Shown here: positions 19,570-26,975 of the stretch, piece by piece
Position numbering within the stretch: the stretch's first letter is position 1
Layout: each line of letters starts with the position of its first letter
The notes under the pieces: generated by a model
What the model was told of the DNA's origin: nothing
The model's database searches: none
Seen by the model: the letters and a program-made list of their open reading frames with translations, nothing else
Translations under genes and position numbers: made by a program
Source of the DNA: Exiguobacterium sp. s193
GTDB taxonomy: Bacteria > Bacillota > Bacilli > Exiguobacteriales > Exiguobacteriaceae
Assembly (NCBI RefSeq): GCF_018618755.1
Contig: NZ_JACSMR010000001.1
Coordinates: 434,001 to 498,000, forward strand
Length of the DNA: 64,000 bases
Reading direction: 5' to 3'

Positions 19570-20235
19570 TTATCGTTTATCGATTGCTTTTACGAGCAAG
19601 TCGCCAATAATCTGAATGATGAAGACGATGACAAGAATCAACAGTGTTGCGATAACGGTGATGTTATTTTGTGAGCGCTGAAAGCCTTCAATGAAGGCCA
19701 TGTCTCCCAGTCCACCACCACCGGCTAACCCGGCCATTGCCGTGTAACCGACGAGAGCGACAAGCGTGACGGTAATACCCGAGACGATTGCCGGAAGAGC
19801 TTCCGGAATCAAGACTTTATAGATGATTTGGAACTTTGTTGCCCCCATCGATTCGGCTGCTTCGATGACACCTTTATCGACTTCACGCAGCGCAAGTTCG
19901 ACCATTCGCCCGTAAAACGGTGCTGCACCGAGAATCAGTGCCGGAAGTGCTGCTGTCGGTCCTAAGAATGATCCGACGATGATGAGTGTAATCGGAATCA
20001 ATAAAATCAACAAAATGATAAACGGAATTGAGCGGAAGACATTGACTAAAAAGCTGAGCACAGAATACAGTGTCCGGTTTTTAAACAACAATTCTTCGTT
20101 TGTCGCATATAACAACAGACCGATGACCAATCCTAGGATAAACGTTGCGAGTCCGGCAACAGCTGTCATATAGATCGTACTGCCGGTTGCTTCCCAGACC
20201 ATATTCCAATCCACATCTGCAAAAAATGTACTCAT
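19570..20235 (-). CDS. metP: Methionine ABC transporter permease MetP (MetI)
   Basis: A 221-residue inner-membrane permease with five hydrophobic segments and the BPD-transport signature EAAESMGATKFQIIYKVLIPEALP near residues 125-148. Its start codon overlaps the metN stop (ATGA at 20235-20232), so the subunits are translationally coupled. Confidence 0.94.
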   Translation of the reverse strand: MSTFFADVDWNMVWEATGSTIYMTAVAGLATFILGLVIGLLLYATNEELLFKNRTLYSVLSFLVNVFRSIPFIILLILLIPITLIIVGSFLGPTAALPALILGAAPFYGRMVELALREVDKGVIEAAESMGATKFQIIYKVLIPEALPAIVSGITVTLVALVGYTAMAGLAGGGGLGDMAFIEGFQRSQNNITVIATLLILVIVFIIQIIGDLLVKAIDKR

Positions 20236-21254
20236 CGGTGATCCACCTCCACTTCAACGTCACTCGCTTGAAGTTTCGCGATGACCGCTTGTGTTTCATG
20301 TTCGGCACCAATCAGTTGGATGAACAACGTTCCGAGTGCACCGTCCTGCGTCTGTCCGACGTTCCCGCCGATGATATTAAATAATAAGGTCGAATCTTTC
20401 ATGACTTCTGCGAGAATCGGACTTTCTGCTGTCGAACCAACGAATGTAAGCTGGACGATTTTTCCGGTCGGATAGCGTTCACGGAGTTTCGCGAACGTCA
20501 ATTCGTTTTCGGATGGTGATGTCAATTGTTTGACGAACTCTTTTGTCATCGCCTGTTTCGGGTGCCGGAAGACTTCTGACACAGGACCCTGCTCGACGAT
20601 TTTCCCGGCCTCCATGACGGCGACCCGGTTACAGATTTTTTGAATGACGTGCATCTCGTGTGTAATCAAGACGATGGTCAGTTTCAGTTTTTTATTGATG
20701 TCGACGAGTAACTCGAGAATCGAGTCTGTCGTTTTCGGATCAAGGGCGCTTGTCGCCTCGTCACATAATAAGACGTCAGGATTTGATGCTAATGCGCGGG
20801 CAATCCCGACCCGTTGTTTTTGTCCACCGGATAGTTGCGATGGATACGCACCTTCGCGACCGTCGAGTCCAACGAGTTGAATCAGCTCGGCGACCCGTTC
20901 TTTTCGTCGTGCTTTCGGATACCCACCGAGTTCGAGCGGGAACATGATGTTTTCTTCGACCGTCCGTGACCAAAGCAAGTTAAAGTGCTGAAAGACCATC
21001 GAGACGTTTTTCCGGACACCACGTAATTCTTTCGGTCGTAGCGTCGTCATCTCGACACCATCAATTTGAATCGAACCGCTTGTCGGTGCTTCCAACATGT
21101 TCAGCAGGCGAATCAAAGTTGACTTCCCTGCACCGGAATAACCAATTATTCCGAAAATTTCGCCGCGCTCAATCGTGAGATCGACGTTTGCGACAGCTTC
21201 GACTTCGCCGCGCTTCGAGCGATAAATCTTTCCTACATCCTGTAAACGAATCAC
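20232..21254 (-). CDS. metN: Methionine ABC transporter ATPase MetN
   Basis: A 340-residue ATPase with a C-terminal NIL (methionine-sensing) domain from about residue 265. Walker A GYSGAGKST is near 38, the signature LSGGQKQR near 139 and Walker B LLCDEATSALD near 160. The start is GTG 21254 (VIRLQDVGKIY), chosen because AGGAGGG lies seven bases upstream; a longer frame reaching 21329 would read into the riboswitch terminator. Controlled by the SAM-I riboswitch upstream. Confidence 0.94.
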   Translation of the reverse strand: MIRLQDVGKIYRSKRGEVEAVANVDLTIERGEIFGIIGYSGAGKSTLIRLLNMLEAPTSGSIQIDGVEMTTLRPKELRGVRKNVSMVFQHFNLLWSRTVEENIMFPLELGGYPKARRKERVAELIQLVGLDGREGAYPSQLSGGQKQRVGIARALASNPDVLLCDEATSALDPKTTDSILELLVDINKKLKLTIVLITHEMHVIQKICNRVAVMEAGKIVEQGPVSEVFRHPKQAMTKEFVKQLTSPSENELTFAKLRERYPTGKIVQLTFVGSTAESPILAEVMKDSTLLFNIIGGNVGQTQDGALGTLFIQLIGAEHETQAVIAKLQASDVEVEVDHR

Positions 21255-21275
21255 TACTGTCCCTCCTAAACATAA

Positions 21276-21313
21276 AAAAAGTGCGCACGTTTTAGAGCAA
21301 ACGCGCGCACTTT
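21276..21313 (-). terminator. Expression-platform terminator of the SAM riboswitch
   Basis: On the minus strand AAAGTGCGC pairs with GCGCACTTT and is followed by TTTTTTT, 20-odd bases before the metN ribosome site. The upstream strand can alternatively pair with the aptamer side, as expected for a transcriptional off-switch. Confidence 0.85.
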
Positions 21314-21330
21314 CAGTACACAAAACCATT

Positions 21331-21438
21331 TGCTCTCATCTTGCAGACGTTCGTCTGCTGGAATTAGCACCACTTCGGAAATAAATTCCGCGGTTGCCGG
21401 GTTTCATCGGGCCAGTCCCTCCACCACTCTTGATAAGA
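21331..21438 (-). promoter_or_regulatory. SAM-I riboswitch (S-box) of metNPQ
   Basis: Read on the minus strand, the S-box core is complete: CTTATCAAGAGTGGTGGAGG, GACTGGCCCGATGAAACCCGG, CAACC, then GTGGTGCTAATTCC, a GCAGACGAACGTCTGC hairpin and GATGAGAG closing the P1 stem. It binds S-adenosylmethionine. With the terminator that follows, high SAM should shut off the methionine importer. Confidence 0.97.
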
Positions 21439-21473
21439 GTTATCGGTATTTAGTTGTTTTTAATATAATCTGA

Positions 21474-21502
21474 ATATTAGCAGGGGTTATTTTGCTTGTC
21501 AA
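21474..21502 (-). promoter_or_regulatory. Predicted promoter of metNPQ
   Basis: TTGACA (21502-21497), 17 bases and TAATAT (21479-21474) form a near-consensus sigma-A promoter on the minus strand. The -35 box overlaps the stop codon of the upstream gene mccB (21499-21501). Confidence 0.75.
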
Positions 21503-22665
21503 ACAGTTTTTTCAGAAACTTTTTCGAGCAAACTGAAAGCATGTGTTAAATCTTCTTTCAAATCTTCTACATCTTCAAGTCCGACCGAGATCCGGACGAG
21601 ACCATCCGTGATGCCGAGTTCAGCCCGACGTTCTGCAGGAATCGACGCATGTGTCATCCGTGCCGGAACGGAAATCAAACTTTCGACCGCCCCTAAGCTT
21701 TCAGCAAGCGTGAAGAAGTGTGACGCTTCAACAAGTTTCTCTGCATTTGCAGCTGAACCGACGTCGAAGCTGATCATCCCGCCGAAACCGGTCGCTTGTT
21801 TTTGCTGGATGGCATGACCGGGGTGCGAGGCGAGTCCCGGGTAGAAAATGTTCGAGACGACGTCCTGTGCTTGCAAGAAGCTGACGAGTTCGTGTGCTGT
21901 CTCTTCGATTGCTTCCATCCGGATACCGAGCGTCCGCAAACCACGGACGAGCAGGAAGCTGTCTTGCGGTCCGAGAATTCCACCCGTCGAGTTTTGGATG
22001 AAGTGGAGTTCTTCGCCGAGCGTATCATCGTTGACGACGACAAGTCCCGCGACGACGTCCGAATGGCCGCCGATGTACTTCGTTGCACTATGCAGCACGA
22101 TATCTGCCCCAAGCGCGATTGGTTGTTGCAAGTATGGTGTCGCGAACGTGTTGTCGACGACAAGCTTTAAGTCATGGCGACGCGTGATCGCTCCGATTGC
22201 TTCGATGTCCGTCACTTTTAATAACGGGTTTGTTGGTGTCTCGACGTAGAGCATCTTCGTGTTGTCCTGAATCGCCGCTTCCGTCGCAGCAAGATCCGTC
22301 GTATCGACGAATGTCACTTCGATGTTGAACTTCGGTAGGACACGTTGCATCAAACGGAACGTTCCGCCGTAAACGTCGTCCGTCATGACGATGTGGTCGC
22401 CGGACTGGAGCAGGTTGAAGACAGCATGAATCGCCGCCATCCCTGATCCGAATGCGAATCCACGGACGCCTCCCTCAAGATCAGCAATCAATCGCTCGAT
22501 GCTCGTCCGCGTTGGGTTCGCTGTGCGTGAGTACTCATATCCGTCTTTTAATTGACCGATTTTTTCTTGCTTATATGTGCTCGTTTGATAGATTGGCGGC
22601 GTAACGGCACCAGTTGCCCGGTCTACACCCGTTCCTCCGTGAATCAACGCTGTTTTTTTACGCAT
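21499..22665 (-). CDS. mccB: Cystathionine gamma-lyase / homocysteine gamma-lyase MccB
   Basis: A 388-residue PLP enzyme of the Cys/Met-metabolism family. PLP contacts include the YSRTANPTR block near residue 44, GSGMAA near 73 and the Schiff-base lysine in HSATKYIGG near 195. In the reverse transsulfuration route it cleaves cystathionine to cysteine. Start 22665 (MRKKTALIHGG) is preferred over an upstream TTG; it overlaps the end of mccA by eight bases. Cystathionine gamma-synthase activity cannot be excluded from sequence, but the operon context favours MccB. Confidence 0.9.
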   Translation of the reverse strand: MRKKTALIHGGTGVDRATGAVTPPIYQTSTYKQEKIGQLKDGYEYSRTANPTRTSIERLIADLEGGVRGFAFGSGMAAIHAVFNLLQSGDHIVMTDDVYGGTFRLMQRVLPKFNIEVTFVDTTDLAATEAAIQDNTKMLYVETPTNPLLKVTDIEAIGAITRRHDLKLVVDNTFATPYLQQPIALGADIVLHSATKYIGGHSDVVAGLVVVNDDTLGEELHFIQNSTGGILGPQDSFLLVRGLRTLGIRMEAIEETAHELVSFLQAQDVVSNIFYPGLASHPGHAIQQKQATGFGGMISFDVGSAANAEKLVEASHFFTLAESLGAVESLISVPARMTHASIPAERRAELGITDGLVRISVGLEDVEDLKEDLTHAFSLLEKVSEKTV

Positions 22666-23581
22666 GTGTCTCGTCCACCTTTTCAAAGATTTGTTGGCTC
22701 AAATACCGTTCTGCACTGTCTGCGAAGACGGTGACGATCGTACTTCCAGGATGGCGCTGTGCGATATCAAGCGCCGCGGCGAGTGCCGCTCCTGCCGAAC
22801 TACCGACGAGTAATCCTTCACGTGCCGCCAGTTCATGGACCTTCGTAAAAGCATCCGAATCAGAAATCGTATGAATTTCATCGACTAGGTCGCGAGAAAC
22901 GAGACTTGGCCATTTGGCTGTCCCGATCCCTTCTGTTTTATGCGGTCCAGCAGGGCCACCATTGAGGACGGAGCCTTCCGGTTCGACGATTGCCCCTTTT
23001 GTCCCGAAGCGTTCTTTTAAGAAAGCAGTCGTTCCGGCAAACGTCCCACCTGATCCGCATCCGGCGACGAACCAGTCGATGTGACTAAGTTCCGCTACAA
23101 GCTCCGGACCAAGTGTCCGCTGATAGGTGACCGAATTTTCTTCGTTTTCGAATTGGAGTGGCACATAACTGTTCGGAATCGTTTGTCCGAGTTCTTTTGC
23201 CTTATCGATTGCGCCTTGCATATCGAGTTCAGTCGGCGTGTTGACGACAGTCGCGCCGAGTGCCCGCATCAACGTCTGTTTCTCTTGACTGAACTTTTCC
23301 GGGACGACACAAATGACCTGTAAGTCATATTTTTTAGCGGCGAGCGCCAAACCGATGCCGGTGTTGCCGGCAGTCGGTTCGATGATCGTTCCGCCTGGTG
23401 TCACGTAACCCTGTTCGATTGCGGCATCAACGAGTTGGATACCGAGGCGGTCTTTGACGCTGCCCCCAGGGTTCATCCATTCGAGCTTCGCCAAAATCCG
23501 CGTACCAGCAGGCAAATCGAATGAAGTAATCTCGTAGAGTGGCGTATTTCCGACGAGGTCCCGGACTGACTTCGCGATCAT
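22658..23581 (-). CDS. mccA: Cystathionine beta-synthase-type enzyme MccA
   Basis: A 307-residue PLP enzyme of the cysteine synthase family. It has the N-terminal LVGNTPLYEI, the PLP lysine in GGSVKDRLG (near residue 41-44), EPTAGNTGIGLA near 65 and GSGGTFAGT near 173. In B. subtilis MccA joins O-acetylserine and homocysteine to cystathionine. The start at 23581 overlaps the luxS stop by four bases (ATGA). With luxS upstream and mccB downstream it forms a homocysteine-to-cysteine route. Confidence 0.91.
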   Translation of the reverse strand: MIAKSVRDLVGNTPLYEITSFDLPAGTRILAKLEWMNPGGSVKDRLGIQLVDAAIEQGYVTPGGTIIEPTAGNTGIGLALAAKKYDLQVICVVPEKFSQEKQTLMRALGATVVNTPTELDMQGAIDKAKELGQTIPNSYVPLQFENEENSVTYQRTLGPELVAELSHIDWFVAGCGSGGTFAGTTAFLKERFGTKGAIVEPEGSVLNGGPAGPHKTEGIGTAKWPSLVSRDLVDEIHTISDSDAFTKVHELAAREGLLVGSSAGAALAAALDIAQRHPGSTIVTVFADSAERYLSQQIFEKVDETHA

Positions 23582-24042
23582 CCGAAGACGATGTCCCATT
23601 CGTCGCGACCGGCAAGCATTTTCTCGGCATAGTGCTTCGCTCCTTTAAGGTCGTGTGCGCTCGCAAATCCACATTGTGTTTCGTTTTGTGCCGGAATCAC
23701 TTCAGCCGCTAAGACGTCGTTCAGTGTCTTCTCGACGAGTTCACTCATTTTTTCGACTGAGTCAAAGTTCATCATCGCCATGTAGAAACCAGTTTGGCAG
23801 CCCATTGGCGAAACATCGATGACGTCGTCCGAATAGTTGCGGATATTTTCAGCAAGTAAATGTTCGAGTGTGTGCATCGCACGCATCGGCATTTGCTCGA
23901 CGTTCGGTTGTGTGAAACGAATGTCATATTTGACGACTTGATCGACTTTACCGTCTTTATAGCCTGCTACACGAATATACGGTGCTTTGACTTTCGTATG
24001 ATCCAGGTTAAAGCTTTCTACGTTCATTTTTTTAAGTGTCAT
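23578..24042 (-). CDS. luxS: S-ribosylhomocysteine lyase LuxS
   Basis: A 154-residue metalloenzyme that cleaves S-ribosylhomocysteine to homocysteine and the autoinducer-2 precursor DPD. The metal ligands H57 and H61 with E60 (HTLEH) and C124 (ETQCGF) are present, along with C82. It sits between yrrT and mccA, the position held by mtnN in the B. subtilis operon. Homocysteine produced here is the direct substrate of MccA. Confidence 0.96.
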   Translation of the reverse strand: MTLKKMNVESFNLDHTKVKAPYIRVAGYKDGKVDQVVKYDIRFTQPNVEQMPMRAMHTLEHLLAENIRNYSDDVIDVSPMGCQTGFYMAMMNFDSVEKMSELVEKTLNDVLAAEVIPAQNETQCGFASAHDLKGAKHYAEKMLAGRDEWDIVFG

Positions 24043-24045
24043 GAT

Positions 24046-24684
24046 TTATTCCCCCATTTTCTCGGCTTCTACGAGCCAGACGAAGTGATTGTATTGTGTA
24101 AAGGTCACGTCAAATCCGCGTGACGTAAAGATTTGTTCCATGACTGGAATCAGTGGATAAAATTCGCGTTCTAAATCTTCTGCGAGATTATCGAACCCTT
24201 GAGTTTTTGCTTCTGCAATCGTTTCTAGACGCGCTGCTTCCGAAACGAACATCGTGTCAGCGTAGACGATCTTTCCGTCTGCCGGTAAAATCGTTGCCAT
24301 CAAGTCGACGGCGGTTCCTTTTTCTTCATCCGTCAAATGATGGAAGGCGTAAGTCGAAACAAAACTTTTTGAGTCTTCTGCTTCAAACGATAAGAAGTGT
24401 CCATCCTGTACAGGCAACGTCGGAATCTTGTTGATGAGGATTTCCCTCATCTCCGGACTCGGTTCGATTGCCAGCACTTGTTCATGACGCGCAAGCAAAC
24501 GTTGCGTCAAATTTCCTGTCCCTGCACCAAATTCAGCGACGGGTGAAATCGCTTTTTCAGCGACCGTCTCTAATATTTCGTCATAACGGCGAAAGACTTC
24601 TTTGTACTCCGGATCTTGCCCCGTTACCGTGTCGTCGTAAGATGACGCCCACTCTGTAAATACATCCATGAAACGTACTGTCAT
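24046..24684 (-). CDS. yrrT: SAM-dependent methyltransferase YrrT
   Basis: A 212-residue class I methyltransferase. The SAM-binding motif VAEFGAGTGNLTQ is near residue 47-59 and the acidic residue of strand 2 is in VLAIEPSPEM near 71. YrrT heads the SAM-recycling operon in B. subtilis and does so here, three bases upstream of luxS. Its substrate is unknown. Start ATG 24684 follows GGAGGACGAAAGGGC. Confidence 0.88.
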   Translation of the reverse strand: MTVRFMDVFTEWASSYDDTVTGQDPEYKEVFRRYDEILETVAEKAISPVAEFGAGTGNLTQRLLARHEQVLAIEPSPEMREILINKIPTLPVQDGHFLSFEAEDSKSFVSTYAFHHLTDEEKGTAVDLMATILPADGKIVYADTMFVSEAARLETIAEAKTQGFDNLAEDLEREFYPLIPVMEQIFTSRGFDVTFTQYNHFVWLVEAEKMGE

Positions 24685-24708
24685 GCCCTTTCGTCCTCCG
24701 TATCCCGC

Positions 24709-24741
24709 TTTTAATTCCGACTAATCGGATATGAATTAAAG
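24709..24741 (-). promoter_or_regulatory. Candidate CymR-like operator in the yrrT leader
   Basis: An extended inverted repeat (TTTAATTC ... GAATTAAA with an inner CCGATTAGTCGG) lies between the yrrT promoter and start codon. In B. subtilis the yrrT operon is repressed by CymR at AT-rich sites containing GGAATT. The match is by eye only. Confidence 0.4.
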
Positions 24742-24758
24742 TAATTTTCCTTAATCGC

Positions 24759-24787
24759 ATTGTAGCAGGGACAATTCTGATTAGCAA
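24759..24787 (-). promoter_or_regulatory. Predicted promoter of the yrrT-luxS-mccAB operon
   Basis: On the minus strand TTGCTA (24787-24782), a 17-base spacer and TACAAT (24764-24759) give a good sigma-A promoter about 70 bases upstream of yrrT. It lies downstream of the terminator of the candidate RNA at 24.8-25.1 kb. Confidence 0.68.
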
Positions 24788-24815
24788 GACGACAGCTTAA
24801 AAATCTTCCGGAAAC

Positions 24816-25134
24816 AAAAAAAAGGCGTTGCCGGAGAACCGACAACACGAATAATGTGGTTAGAAACACCATGAAGGAAAACCCAGCTCTGATACGAACT
24901 TCTTCGTTCGTCGCATCAGAGGACGGCGCCTTTTCGAACTACAAAATCAAGATATCACCACTTCCGGATCGACCAGTCGAATCCACCATTCTTTTTTTGA
25001 TCCGCTTCGTCTTTGGGGGACGACTTAAGGGGAAACAGAAAAAAGTATTTAGGATTTTAGTGAATGGTTCCGAGCAGGAGAAACATCCTATTCTATACCT
25101 CTGCCAGACTTCCTATAAAGTATTTCTAGAAGTT
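24816..25134 (-). ncRNA. Candidate structured RNA or leader of unknown family
   Basis: This is the main content of the 548-base gap between yrrT and yusE. A strong promoter (25141-25170) would start a minus-strand transcript near 25134. It ends at a hairpin GTTGTCGG-TTCT-CCGGCAAC (24846-24827) followed by GCC and eight T (24823-24816). Near the 3' end a CTCTGAT/ATCAGAG hairpin (24884-24920) and an outer AAAGGCG/CGCCTTT pairing are also possible. A 9-codon ORF (MFLLLGTIH) lies near the 5' end. No T-box, S-box or other familiar consensus was found. It could be an sRNA or an attenuated leader of yrrT. Confidence 0.45.
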
Positions 25135-25140
25135 GATATG

Positions 25141-25170
25141 AATATACCATTCATAAATTGTCGTTGTCAA
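25141..25170 (-). promoter_or_regulatory. Predicted strong promoter of the candidate RNA
   Basis: TTGACA (25170-25165), 18 bases and TATATT (25146-25141) on the minus strand; one of the best consensus matches in the window, yet no gene follows for about 450 bases. Confidence 0.65.
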
Positions 25171-25232
25171 TGAATTATTGTAAATATTCCGACAATTTAG
25201 CGTAAAGAAAAATCAACACTCGATTTTCCTCG

Positions 25233-25511
25233 TCATTCTGCACAAAACGCAAAGACGTTTTGAACGTTTTGAAACGCATATAACCGCTCTACGACTTGAT
25301 GATCCTTCACTTTCAGTAATGCCGGTACACTCATGACTTGCGCCTGTTCTAAAAATTCAGGAATGAAATTTCCATTCGCTTTTTGAATCCATTCCCCATC
25401 TTTCGTCGCTTCGACGATTTCAAGCATCCGACTCGCGATGGCACATGTGCCGCACATCGGTGCATAGACATACAGTAAACCGTTTGCCGGGACTGTCGTT
25501 ACTTCTTTCAT
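25233..25511 (-). CDS. Thioredoxin family protein (YusE-like)
   Basis: A 92-residue thioredoxin-fold protein with the redox motif CGTC at residues 20-23 and the cis-proline segment MSVPALL near 66. It resembles B. subtilis YusE, which also lies close to gcvH. AGGAGGGG directly upstream fixes the start at 25511 rather than the far upstream start at 25589. A weak AAAATC/GATTTT hairpin at 25208-25230 may end its transcript. Confidence 0.82.
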   Translation of the reverse strand: MKEVTTVPANGLLYVYAPMCGTCAIASRMLEIVEATKDGEWIQKANGNFIPEFLEQAQVMSVPALLKVKDHQVVERLYAFQNVQNVFAFCAE

Positions 25512-25552
25512 CTTGACCCCTCCTATAATACAGTGCTTCTGAAGCCAGTATA

Positions 25553-25596
25553 CAAAAAAAAGAACAGCGATGAAACGAAATCGTTTCACCCCTGTC
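25553..25596 (-). terminator. Intrinsic terminator of gcvH
   Basis: On the minus strand GACAGGGGTGAAACGA pairs imperfectly with TCGTTTCATCGCTGTTC and is followed by eight T. It separates gcvH from the yusE-like gene. Confidence 0.82.
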
Positions 25597-25612
25597 CGTC
25601 TTACCTTAAGTA

Positions 25613-25996
25613 TTACTCGTTAATCATTGATTTGTATGCCGCAGCATCCATCAATGCTTCAACTTGTGACTCATCTTCAAGCTCGATATCAACCATCCAT
25701 GCACCTTCGAATGGTGATTCGTTGACGAGTTCCGGGGAATCTGAGAGTGATTCATTGATTGCGACGACTTTCCCTGAAATCGGTGCGTACAGTTCTGAAA
25801 CCGTCTTGACCGATTCAACCGAGCCGAATGGTTCGTTTGCTGAAATCGTATCTCCGACTTCTGGAAGCTCAACGAATACGATGTCACCAAGTTCATGCTG
25901 TGCAAAATCCGTGATTCCGATTCGTGCTTTGTTACCTGTTACTTCGACCCATTCATGCTCTTCCGAATACCGTAGATTGTCTTTGACCTGACTCAT
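25613..25996 (-). CDS. gcvH: Glycine cleavage system H protein
   Basis: A 127-residue lipoyl carrier protein that shuttles the aminomethyl group in glycine cleavage. The lipoylated lysine is K64 in [10 protein letters not shown]. The start at 25996 follows AGGGGGA; the longer frame to 26101 would begin inside yusI. The other glycine cleavage subunits are not in the window, as in Bacillus. In Bacillales GcvH is also the octanoyl acceptor in lipoate assembly, which links it to lipA. Confidence 0.95.
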   Translation of the reverse strand: MSQVKDNLRYSEEHEWVEVTGNKARIGITDFAQHELGDIVFVELPEVGDTISANEPFGSVESVKTVSELYAPISGKVVAINESLSDSPELVNESPFEGAWMVDIELEDESQVEALMDAAAYKSMINE

Positions 25997-26060
25997 TTGC
26001 GATTCCCCCTGTGTTCTAAAGTGGACTAACGGTTTTAGTATACCAAACCCGGTCGGCTTC

Positions 26061-26414
26061 TTAATACCATTTTCCTTGATACATCTCTTCTTTAAATCCA
26101 AGTGTCACATCTGTCCCGTCCGTGACGATTGGACGTTTCAACAGCATCCCGTCATTTGCGAGCAGCGCATATTGCTCTTCTTCCGACAAGTCGGGTAAGC
26201 GATCCTTGATACCACCCGCACGATACGATTGACCACTCGTGTTAAAGAATTTTTTCAGCGGTTCGCCACTTTTTTGATGGAGTTCGCGAATCGTCGCGGC
26301 ACTCGGGGTTTCGTCGACGATGTGTTTGTAATCGACTTCGACGCCGTTGCTTTCGAGCGCCTTCTTCGCTTTGACACACGTACTGCATTTTGGATAGCCA
26401 TACATCGTTACCAT
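26061..26414 (-). CDS. yusI: ArsC/Spx-family protein YusI
   Basis: A 117-residue thioredoxin-fold protein of the arsenate reductase/Spx family. CSTC at residues 10-13 follows the YGYPKC strand, and the KRPIVTDG motif near 94 is typical. It lacks evidence of Spx-type RNA polymerase binding beyond the fold, so the role is open. Start 26414 (MVTMYGY) is chosen because GAGGTG lies upstream; a GTG three codons earlier would overlap that site. Confidence 0.86.
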   Translation of the reverse strand: MVTMYGYPKCSTCVKAKKALESNGVEVDYKHIVDETPSAATIRELHQKSGEPLKKFFNTSGQSYRAGGIKDRLPDLSEEEQYALLANDGMLLKRPIVTDGTDVTLGFKEEMYQGKWY

Positions 26415-26448
26415 ATTTATCACCTCACTTTCAAGACTAGCAGATGAA

Positions 26449-26904
26449 TCAGTGTTTCTTCAAGTGAGCGAGCGCCGCATCGATTTGATCTTGATGGTGG
26501 TGATCGTGGGCGATAAACGACGCGACGAACTCACGTGGACAAAAGCGACCTTCATACGTTTGTTCATATTGCTCGTCCGTCAGCCGTTCGAGTTGCGTCA
26601 CGAGGTCGATACGAACAGCGATTGCTTTTTTCAGTAACGCCAATGCGTCGACATGATGGGCATATTCGACCGCTAACCGGTTGAACTCATCAAAGTCTGT
26701 TTCGACTAGCGTCAGCCGATCGTCAGGGAGCTTCGCGACGGCATGGTCGAGGTAATACCGGTCCCACAAGAACAGGTGACTGACACATTCCTGGACCGTC
26801 CATTTATCGATTGCGAGCGGCGACTGCCACTCTTCTTCCGACAGACGTTCGAGCGATTTGTAGTAGTCAACGGCAAACTGAAGTTCTTTTACATCTTCAC
26901 GCAT
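26449..26904 (-). CDS. DinB-like four-helix bundle protein
   Basis: A 151-residue protein of the DinB/YfiT-like superfamily. Histidines typical of the metal site occur in VSHLFLWDRYYLDH (near residue 42-55) and AHDHHHQDQ (near 133-140). Such proteins include thiol transferases and many of unknown role. It lies in the same direction as the upstream fad operon but is separated from it by a strong terminator. Confidence 0.78.
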   Translation of the reverse strand: MREDVKELQFAVDYYKSLERLSEEEWQSPLAIDKWTVQECVSHLFLWDRYYLDHAVAKLPDDRLTLVETDFDEFNRLAVEYAHHVDALALLKKAIAVRIDLVTQLERLTDEQYEQTYEGRFCPREFVASFIAHDHHHQDQIDAALAHLKKH

Positions 26905-26918
26905 CGCTATTCCCTCCT

Positions 26919-26964
26919 CAAAAAAATTCGCCTTTACAGAGATTTTCCCTGCAAAGGCGAACTC
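26919..26964 (-). terminator. Intrinsic terminator of the fad operon
   Basis: AGTTCGCCTTTGCAG pairs with CTGTAAAGGCGAATT on the minus strand and is followed by TTTTTTG. It lies about a dozen bases after the fadE stop. Confidence 0.88.
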
Positions 26965-26975
26965 GTAAACCTGAC

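Noticed and set aside
24816-25170. T-box, S-box or lysine riboswitch in the yrrT upstream gap
   Set aside because: The T-box core ACCGCG, the S-box GATGAAACCCGG block and lysine-aptamer blocks were looked for on the minus strand and are absent.
24856-25173. A 105-codon plus-strand frame in the yrrT upstream gap
   Set aside because: It has no ribosome site or protein family, and it lies opposite a promoter-terminator unit whose hairpins explain the sequence better.
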